A stretch of 64,000 nt of DNA from JAGVPT01 sp049578505 (GCA_049578505.1 JBAUMC010000006.1:1-64000), one strand, 5' to 3'; shown: positions 1 to 8,169, counted from the stretch's first letter. Program-made: numbers and translations. Notes: generated by a model not told the origin, from the sequence alone.

Positions 1-174
1 ACGAGCTGCGAGGGTGTTCCGGCCAATGTGCTCGATCCATCGGGTTCGTGGCCGAGCAAAGAGAATTACATGCAAAAGTATAAGCAGCTCGCCTCACGGT
101 TCATCGAGAACTTTAAAAAATTTGAGGATGGCTGCCCGAAAGAAGTGATCGAGGCTGGACCGAAAATAAAGTAA
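1..174 (+). CDS. pckA: Phosphoenolpyruvate carboxykinase (ATP), C-terminal fragment
   Basis: Frame 1 is open from the window edge and stops with TAA at 172-174, giving the last 57 residues of a protein. The segment has the usual tail of ATP-type PEP carboxykinase: a GVP stretch, then LDP, then a helix ending FIENFKKF, and a terminal AGPKIK that matches the family's conserved AGPK ending. The enzyme decarboxylates and phosphorylates oxaloacetate to PEP in gluconeogenesis. The catalytic core lies outside the window, so the assignment rests on the tail alone. A strong intrinsic terminator follows 21 nt after the stop, so this is the last gene of its transcript. Confidence 0.75.
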   Translation, partial: TSCEGVPANVLDPSGSWPSKENYMQKYKQLASRFIENFKKFEDGCPKEVIEAGPKIK

Positions 175-195
175 TGCACACTGCGGACTAAAGAA

Positions 196-229
196 AAAAA
201 TCCCCGGGCGATTGGGTCTGGGGATTTTT
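196..229 (+). terminator. Intrinsic terminator after pckA
   Basis: A 10-bp perfect stem (AAAAATCCCC at 196-205 with GGGGATTTTT at 220-229) closes a 14-nt loop and ends in a T run. It sits directly downstream of the pckA stop codon. The A/T-flanked arms would also work on the minus strand. Confidence 0.8.
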
Positions 230-231
230 GT

Positions 232-385
232 TAGAAGCCATCTCAAATACCCTTAGATCGTCATTCTGAACGGAGCGAAGCGAAGTGAAGAATCCAAACA
301 ATTTGAATATCATGGATGCTTCGCTACGCTCAGCATGACAGTTACAGTTATTTTTCGGTAAAATCTATTTTTGAGATGGCTTCTA
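232..385. repeat. Inverted-repeat-bounded 154-bp dispersed element
   Basis: A perfect 16-bp inverted repeat (232-247 and 370-385, TAGAAGCCATCTCAAA and its complement) encloses about 120 bp. The interior has two opposed degenerate arms rich in GCGAAGCGAAG / GCTTCGCTACGC, a motif seen as interspersed repeats in many FCB genomes. No reading frame is present. The shape is that of a small non-autonomous element or an extended REP-type repeat. Confidence 0.7.
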
Positions 386-388
386 GAT

Positions 389-517
389 ATCTCGTTCCCA
401 AACTCTGTTTGGGAACACCGTACTTGATGAAGCAGAGCTTCTCAGATTAGCGGTCCCAACAGGACGTTGGGAACGAGATGAAAAGGTTGTCGTTCCCAAC
501 GGGACGTTGGGAACGAG
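389..517. repeat. CGTTCCCAA/TTGGGAACG palindromic repeat cluster
   Basis: Three palindromic modules share the arm CGTTCCCAA. ATCTCGTTCCCA at 389-400 pairs with TGGGAACGAGAT at 468-479, with a smaller internal hairpin (AACTCTGTT) beside the left arm. A second, compact hairpin lies at 491-515. Similar GTTCCCAA palindromes are common dispersed repeats in diverse bacteria. There is no coding potential, and together with the preceding element they fill the pckA-fmdB gap. Confidence 0.7.
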
Positions 518-574
518 GTAAGAAAGTGCGGATTCCATCATTCCAAATTCCTAGTTGCGAAGAATTGCTGCGTC

Positions 575-892
575 CTATTCTGATGGTTTCTCAGGTTTTG
601 AAGAAGTGTCCGGTTTTGGCGAGGTAGAGGGCTTCTCTTCCGTCTTCGCCGCGGGGCTCGGTTTGGTGTTCTTTGAGGTCGACGTCGATCCTTTCGTGTC
701 CGATTTGGTGTTCTTGTAATCGGTCTGATAAAAGCCGCTCCCTTTAAAAATCATTCCACCCCCTTTGCTGATAAGGCGGATGAGATTCGGCGTTTTACAC
801 ACTGGGCACAGCAGCAACGGTTCGGCGCTCATCGACTGGACTTCTTCGAACTCGTGTTTGCACTTCTTGCATTTGTATTCGTAGGTCGGCAT
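575..892 (-). CDS. FmdB family zinc-ribbon protein
   Basis: A 105-residue protein. The N-terminal ~45 residues are a typical FmdB zinc ribbon, opening MPTYEYKC with CxxC pairs at about residues 8-11 and 29-32. The region after residue 55 is low complexity (Ser, Thr, Lys, Pro, Glu), as is common in this family. The biochemical role is unknown; FmdB proteins are described as putative regulators. It is the last gene of the minus-strand housekeeping cluster, 9 nt downstream of the aminotransferase, so the two are probably co-transcribed. Confidence 0.85.
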   Translation of the reverse strand: MPTYEYKCKKCKHEFEEVQSMSAEPLLLCPVCKTPNLIRLISKGGGMIFKGSGFYQTDYKNTKSDTKGSTSTSKNTKPSPAAKTEEKPSTSPKPDTSSKPEKPSE

Positions 893-901
893 GTCTGCTC
901 T

Positions 902-2101
902 TTAATTCCCGCAAAGTTTCTTGAAGCCCCGGCGCAGCCGCTCCGCCGCTTTTTCCAACTCCTCCATTGAACAAGCATAGGAAATGCGGACATGGTTTTT
1001 CGAACCGAACCCGCTTCCCGGGACCACGACTACCCGTTCCTCGTCAAGTAGGAATTGCGAAATGTCATCCCCCGATTTGAGCGTTACCCCTTTGAATTTC
1101 GCCCCAACATAGCCGCTCAAGTTAGGGAATACATAAAACGCTCCCTTCGGTTTGACGCAGGAAATTCCCTTGATGGATGTTATCGCATCGTAAATGAAAT
1201 TTCGCCTGCGCAAGAATTCTGCGTTCATGGAATAGACTTCATCGTGCGGTCCGGTCAGTGCTGCAAGTGCAGCATGCTGCGAGATTGATGAGGCGTTGGA
1301 GGTAATTTGGCTCTGCACTTTTTCGGCGGCCGATACGATCTCTTTCTTTGCACCGAGATATCCGATTCTCCATCCGGTCATCGAAAATGCCTTGGAGACG
1401 CCGTTGACGGTGATGACGTGATCTTTCACTTCCGGAATCGATCCCATGCTGAAGTGTTCTGTTCCGTCGTAGATCACTTTTTCATAAATTTCATCGGAGA
1501 TGACGTAGAGGTCGGCCTTTGCGGCAACTTTTGCAAGCTCTTCGATTTCTTTCTTCGAGTAGACGGTCCCGGTAGGGTTTGAAGGAGAACAGAAAAGGAG
1601 CGCCTTTGTTTTTTTTGTAATGGCGCGCTTTAACTGTGCCGGCGTCATTTTAAAATCGTTCTCTTCAGATGTGGTGATGATCACAGGTACCGCATCGACC
1701 AGCTTTACTATTTCAGGATAAGTGACCCAGTACGGAGCTGGGATGATCACTTCATCCCCCTTGTTGCAGATAGCCCTCACGGCATTATAGATGGAGTGTT
1801 TCGCCCCGTTCGAAACGAGAATCTGCGAAGGGTCGAACGAAATATTATTATCGTGCTTGAACTTGTCGCAGATCGCCTTCCTCAGTTCCTGGATTCCGGC
1901 GTTAATCGTATATCCGGTAAAATTGTTTTCGATGGCCGAGATCGCCGCCTTCTTGATGTGGAACGGGGTGGGGAAGTCCGGTTCGCCGGCTGTCAGCGTG
2001 ACCACGTCCACACCCTCCGCCTTCAGCTTCTTCGCGACTGCCGATAGCGCAAGCGTCATCGAAGGCTCTGCCTTCGCAACTTGTCTCGATAACGATTTCA
2101 A
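902..2101 (-). CDS. aspC: Aspartate aminotransferase, class I/II PLP enzyme
   Basis: A 399-residue fold-type I aminotransferase of the AspB/subgroup I-gamma kind, exchanging the amino group between aspartate and 2-oxoglutarate in the cytoplasm. Visible active-site residues are Trp125 (PAPYWVTY), Asn175 (SNPTG), Asp203 and Tyr206 (SDEIYE), the PLP-binding Lys237 (NGVSKAFSMTGWR), and a C-terminal Arg in VRISYA that binds the substrate carboxylate. The start codon is TTG. It is preferred because the family normally begins with LSxR a few residues in and continues PSxTLA, which is only complete from this TTG. It belongs to the coaD-rsmD cluster but is separated from coaD by about 100 bp containing a short tandem repeat. 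Confidence 0.92.
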   Translation of the reverse strand: MKSLSRQVAKAEPSMTLALSAVAKKLKAEGVDVVTLTAGEPDFPTPFHIKKAAISAIENNFTGYTINAGIQELRKAICDKFKHDNNISFDPSQILVSNGAKHSIYNAVRAICNKGDEVIIPAPYWVTYPEIVKLVDAVPVIITTSEENDFKMTPAQLKRAITKKTKALLFCSPSNPTGTVYSKKEIEELAKVAAKADLYVISDEIYEKVIYDGTEHFSMGSIPEVKDHVITVNGVSKAFSMTGWRIGYLGAKKEIVSAAEKVQSQITSNASSISQHAALAALTGPHDEVYSMNAEFLRRRNFIYDAITSIKGISCVKPKGAFYVFPNLSGYVGAKFKGVTLKSGDDISQFLLDEERVVVVPGSGFGSKNHVRISYACSMEELEKAAERLRRGFKKLCGN

Positions 2102-2165
2102 CGTTGGGGGGTGTCCTTTCTTGTTAAGTGGTAACTATTGAACCGACCAATCATCGTTGGACCAT

Positions 2166-2190
2166 AATTCCTAATTCCTAATTCCTAATT
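2166..2190. repeat. Short tandem AATTCCT repeat
   Basis: Three and a half tandem copies of AATTCCT lie between coaD and the aminotransferase gene. A decayed version of the same motif occurs near 44770. It is probably a simple dispersed repeat, and no regulatory role is evident. Confidence 0.5.
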
Positions 2191-2204
2191 GTTCATTGCT
2201 TTGT

Positions 2205-2693
2205 CTAAAATTCCATCACCTTTTTCTTCAGCCTCGCGTAAACGTTCGGGGGAACGAATGTTCTGAACTCGCCGTGCAGCCTGGCGAGTTCCCTGACGAT
2301 GCTGGAGTTAAGGTATGTGTATTTTTCATGAGGCATGAGGAACACAGTAAAAATCTTGTTGTCCTGCTTTCGGTTAATCAGTGCCATTTGGAATTCGTAC
2401 TCGAAATCTGATATTGCGCGTAAACCCCGGATAAGCGCGACGGCCCGCTTCTTCCGGGCGAAGTTGATAAGAAGCCCTTCGAAGCTTTCGACGGCGGCGT
2501 TTTTGTATTTGTTCTTCCGTATGATCTCGCGAATCATTTCCACCCGCTCCTCTTCATCGAAGAGCGGGGATTTTGAAGAATTCTTTGCTACGGTGACGAT
2601 AACTTTATCGAACAGCTCCAACCCGCGTTCAAGGATGTCGAGATGTCCGTTTGTGATCGGGTCGAACGTTCCTGGATACAGTGCAATCTTCAT
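2205..2693 (-). CDS. coaD: Pantetheine-phosphate adenylyltransferase
   Basis: A 162-residue enzyme, the usual length for CoaD. It catalyses ATP + 4'-phosphopantetheine to dephospho-CoA + PPi, the penultimate step of coenzyme A synthesis. The N-terminal nucleotidyltransferase motif TFDPITNGHLDI places the catalytic His at residue 17. A C-terminal NSSIVREL stretch corresponds to the family's ISSTxxR motif. Its ATG overlaps the rsmD stop (ATGA at 2690-2693), implying translational coupling. The rsmD-coaD pair is a widely conserved neighbourhood. Confidence 0.96.
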   Translation of the reverse strand: MKIALYPGTFDPITNGHLDILERGLELFDKVIVTVAKNSSKSPLFDEEERVEMIREIIRKNKYKNAAVESFEGLLINFARKKRAVALIRGLRAISDFEYEFQMALINRKQDNKIFTVFLMPHEKYTYLNSSIVRELARLHGEFRTFVPPNVYARLKKKVMEF

Positions 2694-3253
2694 GGTCGGC
2701 TTTCATGCTGTGATTGGAAAAACGTGACGACCGTCCTCCCATATTTCCTCACCACCGCCGCTTTCCACAACGGGCTTTGATCAAATCGTAGATGTACCGG
2801 ATGTTCGATGATCAAATACCCCTCCGGGGAAACCACTCCGCTCTGGAAGATCAATGACGGCAATCGGCTCAACACTTCGAATTCGTACGGAGGATCGGCA
2901 AAAACTACATCGAATGATGCACGCGGACGTGCAAGGTATTCAAACACATCGGCAGCGATGATCTCGCACCCGGCGGCAGGGCCGCCGACCGCCTCGATGT
3001 TCTCATTCAAATACACGACGGCGCGCTTTGAGTTTTCCACGAACACTACCTGCCGCGCGCCGCGGCTTAACGCTTCAATTCCCAGACCGCCGCTTCCTGC
3101 AAACAAATCGAGCACCTTTGCTTCGGTCCAGTCAACCCTGTTCTGCAAAATATTAAATACCGACCCCTTTACTCTTCCTGTCGCTGGTCGGACTGACAAA
3201 TCGGCGACCGTGCGCAGTTGCCTCCCTTTGTACTTCCCGGCAATGACACGCAT
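2690..3253 (-). CDS. rsmD: 16S rRNA (guanine(966)-N2)-methyltransferase
   Basis: A 187-residue SAM-dependent methyltransferase acting on the small ribosomal subunit. The SAM loop is DLFAGSGGLGIEALSRG at residues 49-65, and the catalytic DPPYE motif at 120-124 is diagnostic for N2-guanine methyltransferases. It starts 2 nt after the preceding gene's stop and ends overlapping the coaD start, so it sits inside a compact operon. Confidence 0.95.
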   Translation of the reverse strand: MRVIAGKYKGRQLRTVADLSVRPATGRVKGSVFNILQNRVDWTEAKVLDLFAGSGGLGIEALSRGARQVVFVENSKRAVVYLNENIEAVGGPAAGCEIIAADVFEYLARPRASFDVVFADPPYEFEVLSRLPSLIFQSGVVSPEGYLIIEHPVHLRFDQSPLWKAAVVRKYGRTVVTFFQSQHESRP

Positions 3254-3255
3254 CC

Positions 3256-4167
3256 TTATTCTGCTCTCAACGCGAGACCGACTGCGGATGCGTACTCCTG
3301 CTTCCGGTTCTCTATTTCATGATAATCTCTCAACGTCCGGGGGAGCGTAATTTTTCTAAACGGGTCCATAATTTCAACCGGTACCGAGACAAGCTCCTGC
3401 AGGCCGGTTACCATCGCAGGGGAGACGATCCTGCCGTGAAAGAAAACTAGTTCAACCTGTAATCCCTTTACGTACTCGGCCAACTGGGCCATATCGTTTT
3501 CCGTTGTCCATTCCAGCGTTAAGAAATTCCTTGTCTCTCCGTTCGCGACAACGCTGGCATCAAAAGAATTTTCATCTACGCCGGCAAGAAGCACTCGTTT
3601 GGTAACGAGATCGGGGTAGTTGAAGAGCATGGCGTTCTCGGCGCCGAAATGATCGACATCGACGATGTGCAGGCTTCCGTTAAGCTGCTTGCATACATTT
3701 GCCAGGAAATTCAGAAAAATTTTCCGCACCGCTACGATCGCCGCTGTATTTACTTGCATCTCTTCATTTGATTCCAACACCATTGAGTTCACGTTGAACG
3801 CGTTTGTATTCTTGACGAGGGCATACTGACTCAATTCCCATACGGCGTGCTGCTCCAGCTCCGATTGGGAGAGGGACGCGTCGGTCGGTATGGATTGGAC
3901 CATGATCATCTTGCTGTTCAATCCGAAGGAAAACATGCGGGAACCGCTCCCGATATTTTTAAAGAACGTGTTGAGTTCCTGCGCAAATGCATGTTCTCGT
4001 TGTAAAGCCCCGGGCTGTCCAAACACATCCTGGTCGTCGAAATTGAGCGATGAGTTAAAGGAACCCGCAGCGGTCAGTGTATGTCCTTTGGGGCTTTGCG
4101 CGATCTCGACAGCGGTTACCTGCGATTGTTCAAGAATGAGGGCGATGTGACGTTCAGTTGCTTTCAT
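3256..4167 (-). CDS. PilM-like ASKHA-fold protein
   Basis: A 303-residue protein of about the length and layout of PilM/FtsA-type actin-like proteins. It opens with a short beta segment (RHIALILEQSQVTAVEIAQ) and has a central stretch on which PilM-type ATPases align (SKMIMVQSIPTDASLSQSELEQHAVWELSQY). A second domain starts near residue 185 (RVLLAGVDENSFDASVV). No Walker-type phosphate loop is obvious, and classical pilNOPQ genes are not adjacent. It overlaps the comEA-like stop by 4 nt (ATGA), so the pair is translationally coupled. A role in pilus or DNA-uptake machinery is inferred from that neighbour; the family call is moderate. Confidence 0.55.
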   Translation of the reverse strand: MKATERHIALILEQSQVTAVEIAQSPKGHTLTAAGSFNSSLNFDDQDVFGQPGALQREHAFAQELNTFFKNIGSGSRMFSFGLNSKMIMVQSIPTDASLSQSELEQHAVWELSQYALVKNTNAFNVNSMVLESNEEMQVNTAAIVAVRKIFLNFLANVCKQLNGSLHIVDVDHFGAENAMLFNYPDLVTKRVLLAGVDENSFDASVVANGETRNFLTLEWTTENDMAQLAEYVKGLQVELVFFHGRIVSPAMVTGLQELVSVPVEIMDPFRKITLPRTLRDYHEIENRKQEYASAVGLALRAE

Positions 4168-4619
4168 TGGATGCTCACGTACGGTCGAAGTTTTTCAAAT
4201 TTTTTTGCCCCGATGCCTTTGATTTTTCTCAGTTGTTCGACGGATGAAAAGAGGCCATGTTCGTCGCGGAAGATCAATATTTGTTCGGCAATGCTTTCGC
4301 CGATTCCCGGGAGTGAAACAAGCTGGGCTTTAGTTGCCGTGTTCAAGTTAATTTTCTTTTTGGCGTTCGGGGCATTTGTTGTGGCCGTCGTATCCTTCGG
4401 TCCGTCGTATTGAGTTATCGACGTCAGGTGCTTCGAGCGCTCTTCGAATTCTTTGTCAAGTGCAGAATAATCGAATTGGCGGACGGGCTGCGGCACGAAA
4501 TATGTCCTGTAGGCTTTAATCGAAACGCCGGCTATGAATACCACCGACAGGAACAAGAATATTTTCTGTTCATTCTTTGTAAATGCGGCAAAATCCTGCA
4601 CGCGTTTCAACAGCTTCAT
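4164..4619 (-). CDS. ComEA-like helix-hairpin-helix DNA-binding protein
   Basis: A 151-residue protein with one N-terminal transmembrane segment (about residues 19-40), a charged linker, and a C-terminal tandem helix-hairpin-helix domain at about 90-150 (NLNTATKAQLVSLPGIG, then IKGIGAKKFEKL). This is the ComEA layout: a membrane-anchored domain that binds incoming double-stranded DNA on the outer face of the inner membrane during natural transformation. It lies 42 nt downstream of dnaJ and overlaps the pilM-like gene. Short HhH proteins of this kind can also have unrelated roles, so competence is an inference. Confidence 0.8.
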   Translation of the reverse strand: MKLLKRVQDFAAFTKNEQKIFLFLSVVFIAGVSIKAYRTYFVPQPVRQFDYSALDKEFEERSKHLTSITQYDGPKDTTATTNAPNAKKKINLNTATKAQLVSLPGIGESIAEQILIFRDEHGLFSSVEQLRKIKGIGAKKFEKLRPYVSIQ

Positions 4620-4661
4620 GGTCTTTGCGTTTGTCGAGAAATGGAACGGGCTTTAGTCCCG

Positions 4662-5813
4662 TTATGAAAAAGTGTTCCGGACTTTTTCAAAGAACGACTT
4701 GTTGGCGTTCTTTTCTTCTTCCGTCGGCACAATATGTTCGCTCGACGAAAGTTCTCGCAGCAATTCTTTTTCCCGCGAGTTCAGCTTGGTTGGAACCCAA
4801 ACCTGAACCCTGATCAGTTGGTCCCCCTGTCCATAGCTGTTGAGGTGCGGAATCCCTTTTTCTTTCATTCGCAGCATTTTCCCCGGCATCGTCCCCGGGT
4901 CTATTTTTACGCGCGATCGGCCGGTCAACGTCGGCACCTCGATATCTCCCCCCATCACGGCGTGCGGAAAGCTGATGAGAGCGTTGTAAATGATATCGTC
5001 CCCGTTACGGACAAAATGCTCATGGCGAAGTTCATGGAATTCGACGATAACGTCGCCTGCTGGTCCGCCCCGCCTTCCGGCGTTACCTTGCCCCTGCATT
5101 GCAATATAATTTCCTTCCGAAACCCCCGCCGGAACGTTCACCTTGACCGTGGTTTCACCCTGCTCGCGACCTTCGCCGTCGCAGGAGGGGCAGCGGTCAC
5201 GCACAATCTGCCCTTCGCCGCCGCAGTTAAGGCATGTCGTAATGTTCACGAACTGCCCGAACATCGAGCGAGAAACCTGCCGGAGCTCCCCCGTGCCGCC
5301 GCACTGCGGGCATGTAGTTTTCGACGATCCCGGTTTCGCACCGCTGCCGGAACATGTCTGGCAGGTCTTCCACTTTTTGATCTTAATTTTTTTCTCGACT
5401 CCCGCTGCAATCTCTTCGAGGGTCAGCTTCAATTGCACTTTAAGGTCGGAACCGGCCTGGCCCGTTGCGCGCCGGCGCTGCTGCCTGCCGCCGGAGAAGA
5501 CATCGTCGAAAATCGAGCCGCCGAATATATCGCCGAAATTGGAAAAGATATCGTTGATGTCGGTGTAACTTCTAAAATCTGTGCCGCGCATTCCTTCGTG
5601 GCCGTACTGGTCGAATCGCTGGCGCTTTGTGGGGTCGCTCAATGCCTCGTATGCTTCCGCAGCTTCTTTGAACTTTTCTTCTGCTTCTTTATTGTTCGGA
5701 TTTCGGTCCGGGTGGTATTGAAGCGCGAGTTTGCGGTATGCCTTTTTTATTTCGTCCGGTGTCGCGCTTCGCGGGACGCCGAGCACCTCATAAAAATCTC
5801 GTTTGGTAGCCAT
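4662..5813 (-). CDS. dnaJ: Chaperone DnaJ
   Basis: A complete 383-residue type I J-protein, co-chaperone of DnaK. The J domain (residues 5-70) has HPD at 34-36. A Gly/Phe-rich stretch follows to about 110. Four CxxCxGxG zinc-binding repeats lie at about 151-158, 168-175, 194-201 and 208-215, followed by the C-terminal substrate-binding domains. It begins 2 nt after the grpE stop. dnaK itself is not in the window. Confidence 0.98.
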   Translation of the reverse strand: MATKRDFYEVLGVPRSATPDEIKKAYRKLALQYHPDRNPNNKEAEEKFKEAAEAYEALSDPTKRQRFDQYGHEGMRGTDFRSYTDINDIFSNFGDIFGGSIFDDVFSGGRQQRRRATGQAGSDLKVQLKLTLEEIAAGVEKKIKIKKWKTCQTCSGSGAKPGSSKTTCPQCGGTGELRQVSRSMFGQFVNITTCLNCGGEGQIVRDRCPSCDGEGREQGETTVKVNVPAGVSEGNYIAMQGQGNAGRRGGPAGDVIVEFHELRHEHFVRNGDDIIYNALISFPHAVMGGDIEVPTLTGRSRVKIDPGTMPGKMLRMKEKGIPHLNSYGQGDQLIRVQVWVPTKLNSREKELLRELSSSEHIVPTEEEKNANKSFFEKVRNTFS

Positions 5814-5815
5814 AA

Positions 5816-6418
5816 TCAGTCTTCGAAATTCTCCGTTTTGGGCTGCTGCTGAAGAGGCTCGACAGCAGGCGCCGTCGAAACGATAACCTTTGCATGACGG
5901 ATCACCTTATCGAAGAGAAGGTAGCCTTTTTCAACTTCCTCGAGCACCGTGTGGGGCGGAACATCGGCGCGAGGTACTTGCATCAATGCATCATGAACGT
6001 CAACGTTGAATTCTTTTCCGACCGCGTCCATCGTCTTTAGTCCCTGCGCTTCGAGTACTTTAAGGAATTTTGCATGGATCAGTTCGATTCCTTTAACCAG
6101 CGAATCGTGTCCTCCTTTTTCTTTGATGCTCTTCAAGGATCGGTTGAAGTCGTCGAGGACGGGGACCAATTGGCCGATGATGTTTTCGGCCGCAAATTTT
6201 GAGAGTGCGGCAAAATCGTTTTCCGTCCGCCGTTTGTAATTATCGAACTCTGCCGCTTTGCGAAGGAGCTGGTCCTTCAGCTGTGCAGATTGTTTTTCCA
6301 GTTCCGCAATTCTTTCATTCAGGATCGCCGATTCCGATTTCTCCTGAACAGGCTGTTGTGTCTCGCCTGCTCCCTCTTCGGTCTTATCCTGCTCGTGATC
6401 GTCTTTCTCTCCGAACAT
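5816..6418 (-). CDS. grpE: Nucleotide exchange factor GrpE
   Basis: A 200-residue protein. An acidic, disordered N terminus leads into a long coiled coil (about 30-85) and a C-terminal beta domain with the conserved FNPxxHEA region, here as FNVDVHDALMQVP. GrpE releases ADP from DnaK. The hrcA-grpE-dnaJ order is a classical heat-shock operon. Confidence 0.97.
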   Translation of the reverse strand: MFGEKDDHEQDKTEEGAGETQQPVQEKSESAILNERIAELEKQSAQLKDQLLRKAAEFDNYKRRTENDFAALSKFAAENIIGQLVPVLDDFNRSLKSIKEKGGHDSLVKGIELIHAKFLKVLEAQGLKTMDAVGKEFNVDVHDALMQVPRADVPPHTVLEEVEKGYLLFDKVIRHAKVIVSTAPAVEPLQQQPKTENFED

Positions 6419-6468
6419 ATTTTCTCGCGCTCGTACTATGAATTGAAACCAAAAGAAGGTTTATGTGA

Positions 6469-7506
6469 TTAAGGACGGAAGACTAAAGAAATCATCCTCG
6501 CCATGTAATCGACGAGGGGGATCATTTTCGAGTAATCCATTCTCTTCGTCCCAATAATGCCGACCGTGCCGCTGACGTCTCCGACTGCATACTGCGAAGT
6601 AACGACGCTCAGCTCACGCATTTTTTCATCCTCATTTTCAGACCCTATCGAAATAGAAATGTTTCCTTCGCCGGGGTCTTTCTTCTCGAGGATGTGGACG
6701 ATGATGTCCTCGTTTTCCAGCAATTCAATGATTCCGCGGAAATTTTCTGCAGTGTTAAATTCCGGCTGCGTCAGAAGGCTCTGCGTCCCTCCGATGTGTA
6801 CTTTTTCTTTGTTGCGCGTTTCGTCGAAAACTTTGTCGACCGATTCCACAAAGAGACGAATCAGGCCGGTCTCTTCGTTTTGCATATCCCGCACCCGGTC
6901 GGCGAACGTTTTTCGGATTTGCCTCAGCGTGAGCCCGGAAAGCCTTTCATTGAGGAGCCTGCCGACTTCTTCCAACTTGTTCTTGGGTATTTCGGAATGG
7001 GCCTCCATCATGATGGTTTTCACCAAGCCTGAACGGATGGAAAGAATAACCATGATCCGGGAACTGGAGATCGAAACGAGTTCAAGTCTTTCAAAGATGC
7101 CGGCGCCAACCCGCGGTGTCGAGACAATCCCTAATTGGTGCGAGATGGTTCCGAGAATTCTCGATGTTTCTTTCAGGATTTCGTCCGGGTCCGCGCTTGG
7201 GTGTATCTGGGATTGGATTGTCGATTGCTCGCGCGCGGAAAGAGCCTCCAACTCCATTAAAGAATTGACGTAAAAGCGATACCCTTTGTCTGTCGGGATC
7301 CTTCCGGCGGAAGTATGGGGATGATCGATATATCCTAAAAACTCCAGGTCGGACATGACATTACGGACAGTCGCAGCGCTTAAATCCAAACCATTGCGTT
7401 TAGAAATATAGCGCGAGCCGACAGGCGTAGCTGTCTGGATGAAGCTGTAAATAATGCTCCGTAATATTGTTCTTTCCCGTTCGTTCAAGCTTTCAGCCAT
7501 TTCCAT
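6469..7506 (-). CDS. hrcA: Heat-inducible transcription repressor HrcA
   Basis: A 345-residue repressor. An N-terminal winged helix (about 8-85) contains the recognisable segment PVGSRYISKRNGLDLSAATVRNVMSDLE. A GAF-like domain and a C-terminal segment ending GTKRMDYSKMIPLVDYMA are typical of the family. HrcA normally represses heat-shock operons through the CIRCE inverted repeat (TTAGCACTC-N9-GAGTGCTAA). I could not find a CIRCE match in the ~80 bp between its start and the IS1 element, so either its promoter was displaced by the insertion or its targets (such as groESL) lie elsewhere. Confidence 0.96.
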   Translation of the reverse strand: MEMAESLNERERTILRSIIYSFIQTATPVGSRYISKRNGLDLSAATVRNVMSDLEFLGYIDHPHTSAGRIPTDKGYRFYVNSLMELEALSAREQSTIQSQIHPSADPDEILKETSRILGTISHQLGIVSTPRVGAGIFERLELVSISSSRIMVILSIRSGLVKTIMMEAHSEIPKNKLEEVGRLLNERLSGLTLRQIRKTFADRVRDMQNEETGLIRLFVESVDKVFDETRNKEKVHIGGTQSLLTQPEFNTAENFRGIIELLENEDIIVHILEKKDPGEGNISISIGSENEDEKMRELSVVTSQYAVGDVSGTVGIIGTKRMDYSKMIPLVDYMARMISLVFRP

Positions 7507-7578
7507 ACCTGCCGATATGCAAAAACAGTAATACTGCTATGAAAAATACAAATTTTTACGTCCTTAGTCAAGAAAGGG

Positions 7579-7586
7579 TAGTAGTA
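7579..7586. repeat. Target-site duplication, left
   Basis: The 8-bp sequence TAGTAGTA directly abuts the left end of the IS1-family element and is repeated at 10556-10563. Eight to nine base pairs is the normal duplication length for IS1-family transposition. Confidence 0.85.
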
Positions 7587-7607
7587 GGTAGTGTCCTAAT
7601 TTGAAAT
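7587..7607 (+). repeat. IS1-family left terminal inverted repeat
   Basis: A 21-bp terminus starting GGTAGTGTCCTAAT. It is the exact reverse complement of 10535-10555. Confidence 0.92.
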
Positions 7608-7739
7608 TCCCGCTTGTTTTCGCCAATTCACCCATTCCGATTTTCCGCTTTTGGCATTGCCTTTGATTGTCGTTACATTTCTAATTACATTTTACCACTC
7701 CCACTAAGCCGAGGGGAGGAAAACAATTCTCGGAGTAGC

Positions 7740-8150
7740 GGTAGTAACACCTGCCCCGGTCTGGGTTGTGTTAACTTGGGCTGAATGGCAACAAATAACG
7801 AGAAGGCTCTACCAAGAGCCGAGACTCGGTATTGCTGTTGTCGAATTCAAGGGGGTTGTAACGTTCAACACCCTTGACGCGGTAGCAACGCCACGAGAAA
7901 TAATGCCACACCGCTAACGGTATGGTGCGCACCGTACCTTTTCGACGGAGCAATCCAATGAAGAGGCCGGAAACTACGGTAGAAGTGAAAATAGATGTTG
8001 CAAAGGTGATTTTAGCCTTAGCAATACTTTTTCACTTTCTCCCACGTTAACAGTCGGCAAACGCCTCAAACGTCTGCCTTCTTTTTGCCATTCTCAAAGA
8101 ACACGTAAAACTATTTTCACCACTTCAGCCCGTATTTATGCGGGCTTTTT
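7740..8150 (+). ncRNA. Hairpin-rich non-coding region of the IS element, candidate structured RNA
   Basis: No plausible ORF occupies this stretch, yet it is dense in paired elements on the plus strand. TAACAC 7745-7750 pairs with GTGTTA 7768-7773. GGCTCT 7805-7810 pairs with AGAGCC 7815-7820 around a 4-nt loop. Seven base pairs plus four more past one mismatch form 7847-7877 (TCAAGGG...CCCTTGA). An eight-pair stem with one G-U lies at 7919-7938. The run ends in an intrinsic terminator at 8127-8150. This is what a terminated, element-encoded RNA would look like. The boundaries and the direction are inferred, and no known RNA family is recognised. Confidence 0.45.
8127..8150 (+). terminator. 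Intrinsic terminator inside the IS element
   Basis: The stem AGCCCG (8127-8132) / CGGGCT (8141-8146) closes an 8-nt loop and runs into TTTTT. It would end transcripts from the left non-coding region before the first passenger gene. It could also shield the element from outside transcription. Confidence 0.7.
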
Positions 8151-8169
8151 AATTTTCAAAAAATAGGGC

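Noticed and set aside
491..517. CRISPR array near 390-517
   Set aside because: The GTTCCCAA units are palindromes with irregular spacing and no unique spacers of constant length; no cas genes are present.
7507..7586. CIRCE operator for HrcA
   Set aside because: No TTAGCACTC/GAGTGCTAA pair or near match is present; only a short CAGTA/TACTG palindrome near 7525.
7771..7953. 60-residue minus-strand ORF in the hairpin-rich part of the IS element
   Set aside because: Composition is not protein-like and the sequence is explained by RNA-type palindromes.
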